Positions 9,305 to 18,015 are shown, counted from the stretch's first letter. The stretch: 64,000 bases of DNA from Gilvibacter sediminis (GCF_028561565.1 NZ_JAQQTE010000019.1:268586-332585); one strand, 5' to 3'. Program-made: numbers and translations. The notes: a model not told the origin generated them from the sequence alone.

Positions 9305-9537
9305 TGCTGTTCGCGTTTGTATTTAGCCCAAAATTTTCCATAAGTCACAAAGAAGCCATAGATCAAGCCGCTGGCTACGCATACCGCTACTAATTGCACG
9401 GGGTCACGATCCTCCCAAAAGGACATCTGAAAACCGTTCACCCCCCAAAAGAGCAGTACAAATACCACAATAAAAGCAGTGCCTAGCGAGACTACAGATT
9501 TCCAAAATTTGGAATCGCTTAAGATTCGTTTGATCAT
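9301..9537 (-). CDS. Small two-helix membrane protein of unknown function
   Basis: A 78-residue protein with two hydrophobic segments, about residues 14-34 (VVSLGTAFIVVFVLLFWGVNG) and 46-64 (LVAVCVASGLIYGFFVTYG), and a basic C-terminal tail. It overlaps aroA by 4 nt and starts one base downstream of the MazG-like gene, so it is a member of a compact mazG-like/unknown/aroA operon. I do not recognise a characterised family. Confidence 0.8.
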   Translation of the reverse strand: MIKRILSDSKFWKSVVSLGTAFIVVFVLLFWGVNGFQMSFWEDRDPVQLVAVCVASGLIYGFFVTYGKFWAKYKREQQ

Positions 9538-9538
9538 G

Positions 9539-9865
9539 TTATTTCAGTTTTGGATTTTGCTGATGCCTGTCGTGATCGCGTTTGGTTTTGATGTCCATCT
9601 TTTTGTCAAAGGCAGCCTGCAAGTCAATTCCTGTCTGATTGGCCAAACACAAGACCACAAAAACTACATCTGCGAGCTCTTCGCCAAGGTCTTTCTCCTT
9701 GTCCGACTCTTTTTCACTTTGCTCTCCATAACGCCGCGCAATGATTCGAGCTACCTCCCCCACTTCTTCCGTGAGTTGGGCCATATTGGTGAGTTCGTTA
9801 AAGTATCGAACGCCGTGGGCGTTGATCCAGTCATCTACTGCTTTTTGAGCATGTGCCAAATCCAT
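9539..9865 (-). CDS. MazG-like nucleotide pyrophosphohydrolase
   Basis: A 108-residue all-alpha NTP pyrophosphohydrolase-type protein. The metal-binding pattern of the family is visible: EEVGEVARII (about residues 33-42) and then ELADVVFVVLCLANQ (about 63-77, ExxD). Members hydrolyse non-canonical or damaged nucleoside triphosphates to monophosphates; the substrate here is unknown. It is a single MazG domain rather than the two-domain E. coli form. It starts at an ATG only a few bases after the stop of the upstream DUF3857 gene and heads directly into the small membrane protein and aroA. Confidence 0.88.
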   Translation of the reverse strand: MDLAHAQKAVDDWINAHGVRYFNELTNMAQLTEEVGEVARIIARRYGEQSEKESDKEKDLGEELADVVFVVLCLANQTGIDLQAAFDKKMDIKTKRDHDRHQQNPKLK

Positions 9866-9868
9866 AGC

Positions 9869-11884
9869 TTATGATTTACTGATAATTACTCGTTCACTCT
9901 CCTTTGCCACGCGTTGGCCGTAAAACTCTTTGAGCGTTTCGTAATACATGGAAGGAACAACAGCTTGTTTCATGGTAATGGAACAAACCACATTGAGTTT
10001 TCCATTGGACTGCCCAATATTGAAGGTATACGCCCCCAAACCGTCGGGAAGTGAGATATTCAAGGCTTCAGGCACATTGGTAACCGTATAGCCCTCTGGC
10101 AAAGTGATGTTGATGATCTTACGGTGCATATACGGATGCACAAAGTTGATCGGGTAATTGCGCTCGTCTAGTTTGAATGGATTCTCATACATCCCCAAAA
10201 AGAACATCGGATTCAAATAGATATCACCGTCAATGATCTCTACGGCACCTTCTTTTTCAAAACTGTAACTCATGCTCACCGGCTTGGAAGTATCATTGAG
10301 ATTCTTGAGTTCAAGATCACTCACCAAGTCTAGATTGTAATCATCCATTAGGTCTTCCTCTATTTTAGACGGACTTTCATTCTCAAAGGCGCGACGCTGG
10401 TCCAATGCCTCCAACAAAGTACGGTTAGCGCGAACGCTTCCGCTGATATCACCAAAGTCATCCAACTCCACATTGAGCATGGTACTCACTTGGCTGATCG
10501 TTTTTGGATACAAATCCACACTCATGGAAAGGCCGTTCTCCATGACCATGGTTCCGCTCCAATTCAGCACGCGGTTTGGCAAGACGTTAGGCGCAGCCAT
10601 CTTTTCTGTGGCATCCAATAAATAACGTTGTCCGTCAATCTCAACGGCGGCAATCACATAGTTGAATCCGTCAATAGTTGGGTAAGCCGGAATCCCGTGA
10701 CTACGCGTACTCACCAAAACAGGGTTGGCATTCAGCCCTGCTTCTTTTAGCATCGCCGTAAGCAGCAGATTAATATCTCCCGTGTTGCCCGTTTTTTCTC
10801 TGTAGGCCTTAGCGATCCCATTGGCCGCGCTCAATCCGTAGCGCTTATCCCAATTCATATGTGACTTTACGTAATCAAAGACACGGTTCATCCGATCCAT
10901 ATAACCGCTAGATCCTTCTAAGATACCAGCCAGATCATCTTTAAAGAAATTGGTGCGTTCCAACTGTTTCCCAAAGCCGTCATATTTATAAATGGTCGCC
11001 ACCACATCTTCCCAACTTCTGGAATATTCCTTGACCACTCCAGACTGACTTTTTGTACTACTGAGCTCATAAACCACCGTGTATCGGTAATTATCAATAT
11101 TATCTACATAGCGTTCTTCCTTCAAGGCCGGAACGTGCATGTATTCATATTCCGAGATGAATTCTTTAAAGATAGCCGCCGCATCTTTCGTGGTAGAAGT
11201 CAAGCCTCCGCCCTGCTCATAGGTAAAGTCAATTCGGCGGGTATCGGTATAGTCTTTAGGGTTGGCATTAAAATTCCCTTTGATCAAACGACTGAATTGG
11301 AAATACTCCAGTATTTGAATTTTTGTGTAGTGGTGCGCCGTTGGAATATCTTCTTGGATCACCACATCGTCTATTGTCGTGAAGAAAGGAGAAACAATGC
11401 GGTAGGAGATCTCCAGTACAGAGCCCACCTTTACGGCAGGCATGGTAAGACTGACCTCCTTGCGATTGTCGGTCTCCATATTTTCAAAGATCCCAGATTT
11501 GCTGAGTTTTTCTGACTTTACCTTGCCGTTCTCCAGGTTATAAGTATACGCTTTAATGCTTTCTACACGTTCTTTCAAACGCCCTTTGATGTACAAATTG
11601 ATCTTTCTTGTGGCATAGTCCAAGCCGTCCTTATTCAAGATCTTTATGCGCTCATGAACATCTGTATAAAGCACCCATCCTTTGACCTCATCATCTTCAT
11701 AATAGGTATTTCTAGACTTGTGAAGATATACAGCAGGAGCAGCAGTATCTTGTGGATACACACTCATGCTTAATTCTTCTTTAGAAACTTTTTTGAATTC
11801 GTAGTCTTGAGCAAATGCAGTGTGACCAAAGCTCATAAAAAGCAATACCACAATACATCCTACTTGGGATACTCTTTTAATCAT
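9869..11884 (-). CDS. DUF3857 / transglutaminase-fold exported protein with degenerate active site
   Basis: A 671-residue protein with a signal peptide (about residues 1-26, ending AFAQ). A DUF3857 domain lies at about 60-230 and a transglutaminase-like fold at about 325-430, followed by a C-terminal beta-rich region. In active transglutaminase-like enzymes the triad is Cys-His-Asp. Here the equivalent positions appear to be Thr368 (GNTGDINLL), Tyr409 (FNYVIA) and Asp424 (LLDATE), so catalysis is doubtful. Probably periplasmic or outer-membrane associated. Function is unknown; it may act as a binding or scaffold module. It is read in the same direction as dtd and rsgA upstream. Confidence 0.88.
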   Translation of the reverse strand: MIKRVSQVGCIVVLLFMSFGHTAFAQDYEFKKVSKEELSMSVYPQDTAAPAVYLHKSRNTYYEDDEVKGWVLYTDVHERIKILNKDGLDYATRKINLYIKGRLKERVESIKAYTYNLENGKVKSEKLSKSGIFENMETDNRKEVSLTMPAVKVGSVLEISYRIVSPFFTTIDDVVIQEDIPTAHHYTKIQILEYFQFSRLIKGNFNANPKDYTDTRRIDFTYEQGGGLTSTTKDAAAIFKEFISEYEYMHVPALKEERYVDNIDNYRYTVVYELSSTKSQSGVVKEYSRSWEDVVATIYKYDGFGKQLERTNFFKDDLAGILEGSSGYMDRMNRVFDYVKSHMNWDKRYGLSAANGIAKAYREKTGNTGDINLLLTAMLKEAGLNANPVLVSTRSHGIPAYPTIDGFNYVIAAVEIDGQRYLLDATEKMAAPNVLPNRVLNWSGTMVMENGLSMSVDLYPKTISQVSTMLNVELDDFGDISGSVRANRTLLEALDQRRAFENESPSKIEEDLMDDYNLDLVSDLELKNLNDTSKPVSMSYSFEKEGAVEIIDGDIYLNPMFFLGMYENPFKLDERNYPINFVHPYMHRKIINITLPEGYTVTNVPEALNISLPDGLGAYTFNIGQSNGKLNVVCSITMKQAVVPSMYYETLKEFYGQRVAKESERVIISKS

Positions 11885-11903
11885 TTTGCGTTAGTTAGTG
11901 TTG

Positions 11904-12356
11904 TTATTCTTTGTTTTTAGTGTCGATAATAAGCGTGACGGGGCCGTCATTGGTTAGTTGCACGTCCATCATGGCTCCAAAAGACCCAGTGCCTACTTTT
12001 TTACCCACTATTCTCTCAAATGTACTAATAAATTCCTCATAAAGTGGCTCAGCAATGGAGGGATGTGCCGCTTTTATAAAGGAAGGCCTATTGCCTTTTT
12101 TGGTAGATCCGTGCAAGGTAAACTGACTCACAATGATGGCGTCACCATTTACGTCACCGAGAGCTAAATTCATAGCGCCCTGATCATCGCCAAAGATGCG
12201 CAATCGTGCAATTTTTCCAGCCAACCACTCAATATCTTCTCGGTTGTCCTCGGCTTCAATTCCCAAAAGGATCAACAACCCTTTTTCAATAGACGAGATC
12301 TGCTCTCCGGCTACCGTAACTGAGGCCTGACTTACGCGTTGAATTACTGCTCTCAT
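11904..12356 (-). CDS. dtd: D-aminoacyl-tRNA deacylase
   Basis: Removes D-amino acids (and glycine mischarged on tRNA-Ala) from tRNAs; a cytoplasmic homodimer. The two signature motifs are present: SQFTLHG (about residues 77-83) and [10 protein letters not shown] near the C-terminus (cross-subunit Gly-cisPro-type motif region reads GPVT). Its 150 residues are the normal length. The ATG overlaps the TGA of rsgA by 4 nt, indicating an rsgA-dtd coupled pair. Confidence 0.96.
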   Translation of the reverse strand: MRAVIQRVSQASVTVAGEQISSIEKGLLILLGIEAEDNREDIEWLAGKIARLRIFGDDQGAMNLALGDVNGDAIIVSQFTLHGSTKKGNRPSFIKAAHPSIAEPLYEEFISTFERIVGKKVGTGSFGAMMDVQLTNDGPVTLIIDTKNKE

Positions 12357-13306
12357 GATTGTTGAAACTCGTCTTTGCGGTAGGACTGATCTTGTTCCTC
12401 TTCTAACAGAGTCACATAACTTTTATAGCGGGACCAAGAGATCTCATCGTTTTCTAAAGCTTCTTTAACAGCGCATTTTGGCTCTTCTAAATGCAAACAG
12501 TTGTTGAATTTACATTCGGATTTTAGGGCGAAGAATTCCGGGAAATAATCACTGATCTCGTCCTTGTCCATATCTACAATACCAAAACCTTTGATTCCTG
12601 GAGTGTCTATGATTCTCGCGTCAAAATCCAAATCAAACATCTGCGCAAAGGTAGTGGTGTGCTGCCCTTGCTTGTGTTGATCTGAGATGGCTGCTGTAGC
12701 CAGATTCAAGCTCGGAGATACCGCATTGACCAAAGTAGATTTACCCACACCGCTATGCCCGGCAAACATGGAGGTCTTGCCTTCCATCATGGCTTTTACT
12801 TCATCCACGCCCTTGCCGGTCTTAGCACTAATGGCTAAACAGGTATAACCGATCTGTCGATACATATCCATCAAATAGAGCTGTTCCGCTTTCTTTTCAA
12901 TGTCATAAGTATCCATCTTATTAAAAAGTAAAACAGCCGGAATGCTGTAAGCCTCCGCAGTGACCAAAAATCGATCTATAAAAATGGTAAAGGTGGGCGG
13001 ATTGTCATGAGTGATGAGCAAAAACACCTGATCAATATTACTGGCAATGATGTGGGTTTGCTTGGAAAGATTCACCGACTTGCGGATGATGTAATTCTCA
13101 CGGTCATCGATCCTTTTGATCACCCCCACGGTCTCATCGCCGTTGGTCTCCAATTCAAACTCCACCCGATCACCTACCGCTACCGGATTGGTGCTTTTGA
13201 TCCCTTTGATGCGGAACTTGCCTTTAATACGGCATTCGTGGAATGTACCGCTCTCATCTTTGACGGTATACCAGCTGCCGGTTGATTTATAGACTGTTCC
13301 CTTCAT
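12353..13306 (-). CDS. rsgA: Ribosome small subunit-dependent GTPase A
   Basis: Circularly permuted GTPase acting late in 30S maturation. The motifs occur in permuted order: NKxD ([10 protein letters not shown]), SAKTG, then the P-loop GHSGVGKST and DTPGIKGFG. An N-terminal OB-fold region precedes them. A C-terminal zinc-binding Cys/His set ([14 protein letters not shown]) is intact. I chose the ATG giving [16 protein letters not shown], a typical N-terminus; a GTG three codons upstream is possible. The length is 317 residues. Confidence 0.96.
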   Translation of the reverse strand: MKGTVYKSTGSWYTVKDESGTFHECRIKGKFRIKGIKSTNPVAVGDRVEFELETNGDETVGVIKRIDDRENYIIRKSVNLSKQTHIIASNIDQVFLLITHDNPPTFTIFIDRFLVTAEAYSIPAVLLFNKMDTYDIEKKAEQLYLMDMYRQIGYTCLAISAKTGKGVDEVKAMMEGKTSMFAGHSGVGKSTLVNAVSPSLNLATAAISDQHKQGQHTTTFAQMFDLDFDARIIDTPGIKGFGIVDMDKDEISDYFPEFFALKSECKFNNCLHLEEPKCAVKEALENDEISWSRYKSYVTLLEEEQDQSYRKDEFQQS

Positions 13307-13374
13307 AGGTGTCACAAAAATAGGGAGTTTGAAAGAATAAGTAATATTTTTACCTCACACATTAAACCTACACA

Positions 13375-13833
13375 ATGAAGAATATAATTCTAATCCTAGT
13401 TTTAACCTTACTCAGTTTTGAATCCTACGCGCAACAGCAATACGAGGTTAAGGTGATCACCAGTGTCGAGTCCATAGTTCCCAATGGTTTAGGTAGATCC
13501 AGATTAATCTCAGCCAATGAGCAACGAGATTACCAAGATTTCACCTCAACGCAAACAGACGATGACAACACCAGAAACAAATCCAAGCGAAAAGACATCC
13601 GCGTGAAGGATTTTGAAGAAACCAAGCTGCTAAACTTCTATAATATTGGAGGAATAAGATTCCAAAATATTGCAGCCAATGACGCAGTGATTGAATCTAA
13701 GATCAACGCCATGCTCGCAGAGGGCTGGGATCTAGCGTTTGTTACCTCAGCAGTAGAAAGTGACGCCGGAGACAAAGACGGTCAGGGTATTTTTATCACC
13801 CGATATATCTTTAGACGCCCTGTTCAAAACTAA
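13375..13833 (+). CDS. Secreted hypothetical protein
   Basis: A 152-residue protein with a signal peptide (MKNIILILVLTLLSFESYAQ). The mature part has a charged, probably disordered middle (about residues 55-75, DDDNTRNKSKRKD). It ends in a compact alpha/beta C-terminal segment (MLAEGWDLAFVTSAVES... GIFITRYIFRRP) resembling small periplasmic domains in which a 'long name of parameter, then aromatic strand' repeats, but I cannot assign a family. It stands alone, divergent from rsgA and convergent with the aromatic operon, with a strong terminator after its stop. Confidence 0.75.
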   Translation: MKNIILILVLTLLSFESYAQQQYEVKVITSVESIVPNGLGRSRLISANEQRDYQDFTSTQTDDDNTRNKSKRKDIRVKDFEETKLLNFYNIGGIRFQNIAANDAVIESKINAMLAEGWDLAFVTSAVESDAGDKDGQGIFITRYIFRRPVQN

Positions 13834-13838
13834 ATGAG

Positions 13839-13863
13839 AAGCCCGCTTTGCGCGGGCTTTTTT
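13839..13863 (+). terminator. Intrinsic terminator after the secreted hypothetical gene
   Basis: An 8-bp GC-rich stem AAGCCCGC/GCGGGCTT with a five-base loop, followed by six T residues that overlap the end of the convergent DAHP synthase gene. The U-run is only on the plus-strand side. Confidence 0.9.
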
Positions 13864-14944
13864 ATTGCTTGTAGATCTTTTCTTGGTGATTGATCGATTC
13901 TTGGTGGATCGCTTTGAACACGCGTAGAATGAACTCTTCGCTGAGTTGGTGCTGCTCTCCTTCTAAGATCATTTTACCCAAAATCTCATTCCAACGCTTG
14001 GTCTGCAATACGGCCACGTTGTTTGCTTTTTTAAGGGTTCCGATCTCATCAGCAACCTTCATACGTTTACCCAAGGTCTCAATAAGTTGGTGGTCAATCA
14101 CATCAATCTGTGTACGCAAGGTGTTCAGTTTGTTTTTAAACTCCTGCTCCTGACCTTCTTCTTTTCTGATGGTGAGTTCTACCATGATCTCTTTCAAACG
14201 GTCTGGTGTGATCTGCTGTTTGGCATCACTCCAAGCGTTGTCTGGATCGTAATGGGTCTCTACCATGAGTCCGTCGTAGTTAAGGTCCAAGGCCATTTGA
14301 CACAGATCAAAAATGATGTCTCTGCGCCCGGCAATGTGAGACGGATCCAAAATCAATGGCAGATCTGGGAAACGGTTCTGCAGATCCACTGCAATTTGCC
14401 ATTCTGGATTGTTTCTGTAACGGGTCTTTTCATAGGTAGAGAATCCGCGGTGGATCACCCCCAAATTTGCAATGTCTGCTGTGTGGAAACGCTCCACAGC
14501 CCCCAACCACAAGGAAAGATCCGGGTTCACTGGGTTTTTAATCAATACCGTTTTGTCAGTACCTTTCAAGGCATCTGCAATCTCTTGAACAATAAATGGA
14601 GACACCGTGGTACGGGCACCGATCCAAAGAATATCCACATCATGCTGTAATGCTAGATCCACGTGATTGGCGTTAGCCACCTCTGTAGTGGTCAACAGAC
14701 CCGTTTCCTGCTTGGCCTTTTGCAACCATTTTAAACCTAAAGCTCCTACTCCTTCAAAGTTTCCAGGACGGGTTCTGGGCTTCCAGATCCCTGCACGCAA
14801 CACACTTACATCACTGTCTTTGAGTTCATGAGCTATCTTGAGTACTTGATCTTCGGTCTCTGCGCTACAAGGCCCTGCGATCACTAAAGGGTGATCCAAA
14901 CCAAAGGCGTCTAACCAGTTTCTGAGTTCTTTTTTATTTTCCAT
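13862..14944 (-). CDS. Bifunctional DAHP synthase / chorismate mutase
   Basis: A 360-residue fusion. The N-terminal ~265 residues are a KDO8P-type 3-deoxy-7-phosphoheptulonate synthase (VIAGPCSAE, LRAGIWKPRTRPG, DILWIGARTTVSPF, LPLILDPSHIAGRR). The C-terminal ~85 residues are an AroQ-type chorismate mutase helix bundle (LRTQIDVIDHQLIETLGKRMKVADEIG). It catalyses the first committed step of the shikimate pathway and the branch step to prephenate, and the fusion may permit feedback control through the mutase domain. It is the last gene of the Phe/Tyr operon, 8 nt after the prephenate dehydrogenase gene. The attenuator upstream of the operon should control it. Confidence 0.95.
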   Translation of the reverse strand: MENKKELRNWLDAFGLDHPLVIAGPCSAETEDQVLKIAHELKDSDVSVLRAGIWKPRTRPGNFEGVGALGLKWLQKAKQETGLLTTTEVANANHVDLALQHDVDILWIGARTTVSPFIVQEIADALKGTDKTVLIKNPVNPDLSLWLGAVERFHTADIANLGVIHRGFSTYEKTRYRNNPEWQIAVDLQNRFPDLPLILDPSHIAGRRDIIFDLCQMALDLNYDGLMVETHYDPDNAWSDAKQQITPDRLKEIMVELTIRKEEGQEQEFKNKLNTLRTQIDVIDHQLIETLGKRMKVADEIGTLKKANNVAVLQTKRWNEILGKMILEGEQHQLSEEFILRVFKAIHQESINHQEKIYKQ

Positions 14945-14952
14945 AGTCTTAT

Positions 14953-15810
14953 TTAATTCTTCTTGATTCCGTTTAATATATGTTTGATACTATTGATCGC
15001 AGACATTTCCTGATGCATAGCAGGTTCGTCGTCACGTTCCAGCAAAGCTTTAAAAGCTTCTAAGTTTTCTATATAAGCATTGAGACTGTCTAACAAATGA
15101 TCGCGATTCACCGAAAAGATCGGCGCCCACATATTGGGGCTACTTTTGGCCAATCGCACCGTAGATTCAAATCCACTGCCAGCTAAGTCAAAAATATCGC
15201 GTTCGTTCTGCTCAATGTCCATAACCGTTTTGCCCAACATGAAGGAACTCACGTGTGACAAATGTGACACATAGGCCAAATGCTTGTCATGAGCTTCTGG
15301 ATCCATATAGCGAATACGCATCCCCAACTCTCTGCAGAGTTCTTGTCCTTTCTCTTGCAGGGTCAAGCTTGTTTTTTCTACCTCACAGATGATGTTGGTC
15401 TTGCCTTCAAACAAGCCAGAAATAGCTGCTTTAGGGCCTGAATATTCCGTACCTGCAATAGGGTGCATCGCCAAATAATTCCTGCGCTTTGGATGTGATT
15501 TTACTGCGGAGCAGATCACGGCTTTGGTAGAGCCCATATCGGCTACTAAGGTTTGATCCCCAACCTGATCTAATATGCCTCCTAACAGTTGAGCAGTAGA
15601 ATGAACAGGAATGGCTAATACCACAAGGTCTGCCTTGGCCAGATCTTTTTCTGTAGCTTCTGAATCTACCAATCCTAGATCCTGAGCTTGTTCTAAATGA
15701 TCCGGGTTTTGGTCCATACCTTGCAGCAATACCTTAGGGTAAAGCCGTCTGAGGTCAATGGCCAAAGAGCCTCCAATGAGCCCGAGTCCTATAATTACTA
15801 CCCGATTCAT
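14953..15810 (-). CDS. tyrA: Prephenate dehydrogenase
   Basis: Oxidative decarboxylation of prephenate to 4-hydroxyphenylpyruvate, for tyrosine. An N-terminal Rossmann motif (GLGLIGGSLA) binds NAD(P). The HPIAGTEYSGP segment (about residues 116-126) carries the conserved catalytic His, and YVSHLSHV the second conserved motif. It is a monofunctional 285-residue form without an ACT domain. It overlaps the aminotransferase by 4 nt at its start and is third in the four-gene operon. Confidence 0.94.
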   Translation of the reverse strand: MNRVVIIGLGLIGGSLAIDLRRLYPKVLLQGMDQNPDHLEQAQDLGLVDSEATEKDLAKADLVVLAIPVHSTAQLLGGILDQVGDQTLVADMGSTKAVICSAVKSHPKRRNYLAMHPIAGTEYSGPKAAISGLFEGKTNIICEVEKTSLTLQEKGQELCRELGMRIRYMDPEAHDKHLAYVSHLSHVSSFMLGKTVMDIEQNERDIFDLAGSGFESTVRLAKSSPNMWAPIFSVNRDHLLDSLNAYIENLEAFKALLERDDEPAMHQEMSAINSIKHILNGIKKN

Positions 15811-16967
15811 AATTGAATGTTTTTGTCGATGATTCTGCGATGCGCCGCCTCCAAATCAGTTAGCGATACGCAAAGCGAAATTCTTATATAGCCTTCTCCG
15901 GCCGTTCCAAAGACAGTTCCTGGGGTGATGAACAGATCTACCTCTTCTAAAAGGCGATCTGCAACGGCTTCTGCAGATGCTCCCTCTGGCAACTTCACCC
16001 AAACAAAGAGTCCTTGTTGATTGTCACTAAAATCTCCACCCAGAGCATTGGCGATCTTCCAAGCCCATTCGCGGCGTCGGGCATAGGTCCCATTAAGCTG
16101 TTCAAACCAGTTTTTATCCATGCCCAAAGCAGCAATTGCCCCTTTTTGTAAGCCGTAAAACATGCCGCTGTCCATATTACTTTTTACTTTGAGAACAGCC
16201 TGAATAAACTCCGCATTACCACAAAGCATACCCACGCGCCAACCAGCCATATTAAAGGTTTTACTCAAAGAGTTCAGTTCCAAAACTACCTCCTTAGCGT
16301 CTGGAATCTCTAAAAGTGATACAGGCGTATCATTGAGAATGAAACTGTATGGATTGTCATTGACAATCAAGATCTGATGCGCTTTGGCAAAGGCAATGAG
16401 TTTAACAAAAAAGTCTTTAGTTGCTGTGGCTCCAGTTGGCATATGCGGGTAGTTGACCCACATGATCTTTACCTTGCTCAGATCTGTTTGCGCTAAAGCG
16501 TCCAGGTCCGGTAACCAGTTTTGATCTGCATTTAGATCATAGGTGCGAATATCGGCCTCCACCAAACGCGCCACAGCAGCGTAAGTCGGGTAACCCGGAT
16601 TTGGGATTAGAACCTGATCACCTGGGTTTAAAAAGGCCATGGAAATGTGCATGATCCCTTCTTTTGAACCCATTAAAGGCAATACTTCAGTCTCGGCATT
16701 CAAAGCAACCTTATAATGCGCCTCGTAAAAATTCGCAATGGCCTCTCGTAATTCTGGTATCCCTTGGTAGCTTTGGTATTGATGCGCCTTGGGGTGTGCC
16801 AAAGCATCTTGTAAAGCAGCAGTGACCTCTGGCGCCGGCGGCAGGTCTGGAGAACCGATCCCCAGATTGATCACGGGGCGTCCATCTGCCATACGCTGGC
16901 GTACTTCTCTCAATTTTCGGGAGAAGTAGTATTCTTTTGTTTGTCCTAAACGACTTGCAGTTATCAT
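15807..16967 (-). CDS. PLP-dependent class I/II aminotransferase, probably aromatic
   Basis: A 386-residue fold-type I aminotransferase. The PLP-binding lysine is Lys236 in LNSLSKTFNMAGWRVG. NYPHMPTG and the C-terminal RISLCV (carboxylate-binding Arg) are visible. It lies between prephenate dehydratase and prephenate dehydrogenase, overlapping each by 4 nt, so its natural job is likely transamination of phenylpyruvate and 4-hydroxyphenylpyruvate. Sequence alone does not exclude an LL-diaminopimelate or alanine aminotransferase-like specificity; the assignment is from operon context. Confidence 0.88.
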   Translation of the reverse strand: MITASRLGQTKEYYFSRKLREVRQRMADGRPVINLGIGSPDLPPAPEVTAALQDALAHPKAHQYQSYQGIPELREAIANFYEAHYKVALNAETEVLPLMGSKEGIMHISMAFLNPGDQVLIPNPGYPTYAAVARLVEADIRTYDLNADQNWLPDLDALAQTDLSKVKIMWVNYPHMPTGATATKDFFVKLIAFAKAHQILIVNDNPYSFILNDTPVSLLEIPDAKEVVLELNSLSKTFNMAGWRVGMLCGNAEFIQAVLKVKSNMDSGMFYGLQKGAIAALGMDKNWFEQLNGTYARRREWAWKIANALGGDFSDNQQGLFVWVKLPEGASAEAVADRLLEEVDLFITPGTVFGTAGEGYIRISLCVSLTDLEAAHRRIIDKNIQL

Positions 16968-17839
16968 AAGTTAATCTTCTTGTCGTTATACGTACCCAAA
17001 ACCTTAAAATGTTTGGCCATAATTCCTAACATGGCTGTTGCTTTTTCAAAATCAGCCAGACTTTCAAAAACCACATCAACAAAAAAAGAATAGCGCCAAG
17101 GCGTCTCAATTATGGGAAGGGATTGAATCTTGGTCAAACTCAAATTACAGTCACTCATCACGTTAAGGGCCGTTGCCAAGCTTCCGCGTTTGTGATCCAA
17201 TTCAAATTTTAAGGAAGCCTTATTAATGGCCACGCCAGGTTCTTGTACTTTAGTTTTACTTACCATCACAAAACGTGTGGCATTTTTTGAAATAGACTGC
17301 ACATCTGCAGCCAATACATCCAAACCGTAGAGAGAAGCTGCGATTTCTGGCGCTAAGGCAGCAATTCCTTTCAATTGCCCCTCGGCGATCTCTTTTGCAG
17401 CTAATGCAGTATCTGAAGCTTCTACCAATTTGATATGCGGATGCTCACTAAAAAAAGCTTTACACTGTAACAAGGCCATATAGTGAGAATGAACCTCCTT
17501 GATTTCACTGAGCTCTTGCCCGGCTAGCGCCATAAGATTATGACTGATATTCAAATAGTGTTCCCCGCATACATGAAGGTCATTACTATCTATCAAAGCG
17601 TAATTTGGCAGAATGGACCCAGCGGTAGAATTTTCTACGGCCATGATCCCAAAATCTACTTCTCCTGCGACAAGTTTAGCGATCAAGCCGTCAAAGGTTT
17701 CACACTCAACAACGCTAGCCTCAGGACCAGCCCATTGTGTTGCCGCCAAATGGTGGTTTGAACCACGAACGCCCTGGATAGCAATCTTTGCTCCCGGATG
17801 GGTTATGGAATCTTGTACCGTTTTAGTTTCTTCGTTCAT
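16964..17839 (-). CDS. pheA: Prephenate dehydratase with ACT domain
   Basis: Converts prephenate to phenylpyruvate. The catalytic domain (about residues 15-185) shows the periplasmic-binding-like fold motifs VECETFDGLIAKLVAGEVDFGIMAVENSTAGSI and the signature KNATRFVMVSK. The C-terminal ~85 residues form an ACT domain (KRGSLATALNVMSDCNLSLTKIQSLPI), which binds Phe for feedback inhibition. It is first in the operon: its ATG lies directly after the U-run of an attenuator terminator, so its expression depends on readthrough of that element. Confidence 0.96.
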   Translation of the reverse strand: MNEETKTVQDSITHPGAKIAIQGVRGSNHHLAATQWAGPEASVVECETFDGLIAKLVAGEVDFGIMAVENSTAGSILPNYALIDSNDLHVCGEHYLNISHNLMALAGQELSEIKEVHSHYMALLQCKAFFSEHPHIKLVEASDTALAAKEIAEGQLKGIAALAPEIAASLYGLDVLAADVQSISKNATRFVMVSKTKVQEPGVAINKASLKFELDHKRGSLATALNVMSDCNLSLTKIQSLPIIETPWRYSFFVDVVFESLADFEKATAMLGIMAKHFKVLGTYNDKKINL

Positions 17840-17842
17840 ATC

Positions 17843-17873
17843 AAAAAAAAATCCCGAGACGAGCTCGGGATTT
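17843..17873 (-). terminator. Attenuator terminator in the Phe/Tyr operon leader
   Basis: On the minus strand, a perfect 10-bp stem (AAATCCCGAG/CTCGGGATTT, five-base loop) is followed by a run of eight to nine U residues, and the pheA ATG begins three bases later. A terminator between promoter and first gene, without an intervening long gene, marks premature termination control rather than the end of a transcript. Confidence 0.93.
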
Positions 17874-17916
17874 ATATGTGTTTCACTTTAGTTAACTACA
17901 TAGGTTACCCGATCTC
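17861..17916 (-). promoter_or_regulatory. Antiterminator pairing segments of the Phe/Tyr attenuator
   Basis: The minus-strand segment GAGATCGGG (17908-17916, spanning the last three codons of the leader peptide) can pair with CCCGAGCTC (17861-17869), which includes the 5' arm of the terminator, with eight of nine positions matched. The two pairings are mutually exclusive. A ribosome stalled on Phe/Tyr codons would leave GAGATCGGG free to form the antiterminator; a ribosome at the leader stop codon would cover it and allow termination. A small GAAA-loop hairpin (TTTCC/GGAGA, 17913-17926) could serve as the competing 1:2 structure. Confidence 0.8.
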
Positions 17917-17967
17917 CTTTCGGAAATAAAAAAACCAATAGTTATAAAAAGTACTAAAGTTGTTCAT
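17905..17967 (-). CDS. Phe/Tyr-rich attenuator leader peptide
   Basis: A 20-codon open frame, ATG to TAA, reading MNNFSTFYNYWFFYFRKEIG. Five Phe, three Tyr and one Trp fall between residues 4 and 15, with the run YWFFYF at 10-15. Such density of the end-product amino acids, directly upstream of a terminator and a Phe/Tyr biosynthesis operon, is the hallmark of a translation-coupled attenuator leader peptide. The start codon lies about a dozen bases after the predicted transcription start. Confidence 0.9.
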   Translation of the reverse strand: MNNFSTFYNYWFFYFRKEIG

Positions 17968-17984
17968 TTTCTGTTATTAAAGTG

Positions 17985-18015
17985 CTAAAGTAGCTAATGC
18001 TTACTATGCAGCAAA
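17985..18015 (-). promoter_or_regulatory. Promoter of the Phe/Tyr operon
   Basis: Minus strand: TTTG (18012-18015), a 19-bp spacer, then TACTTTAG (17985-17992), matching the Bacteroidetes -33/-7 consensus TTTG-N19-TAnnTTTG except one base. It places transcription start near 17980, just ahead of the leader peptide ATG. It lies within the divergent interval with gldA. Confidence 0.65.
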
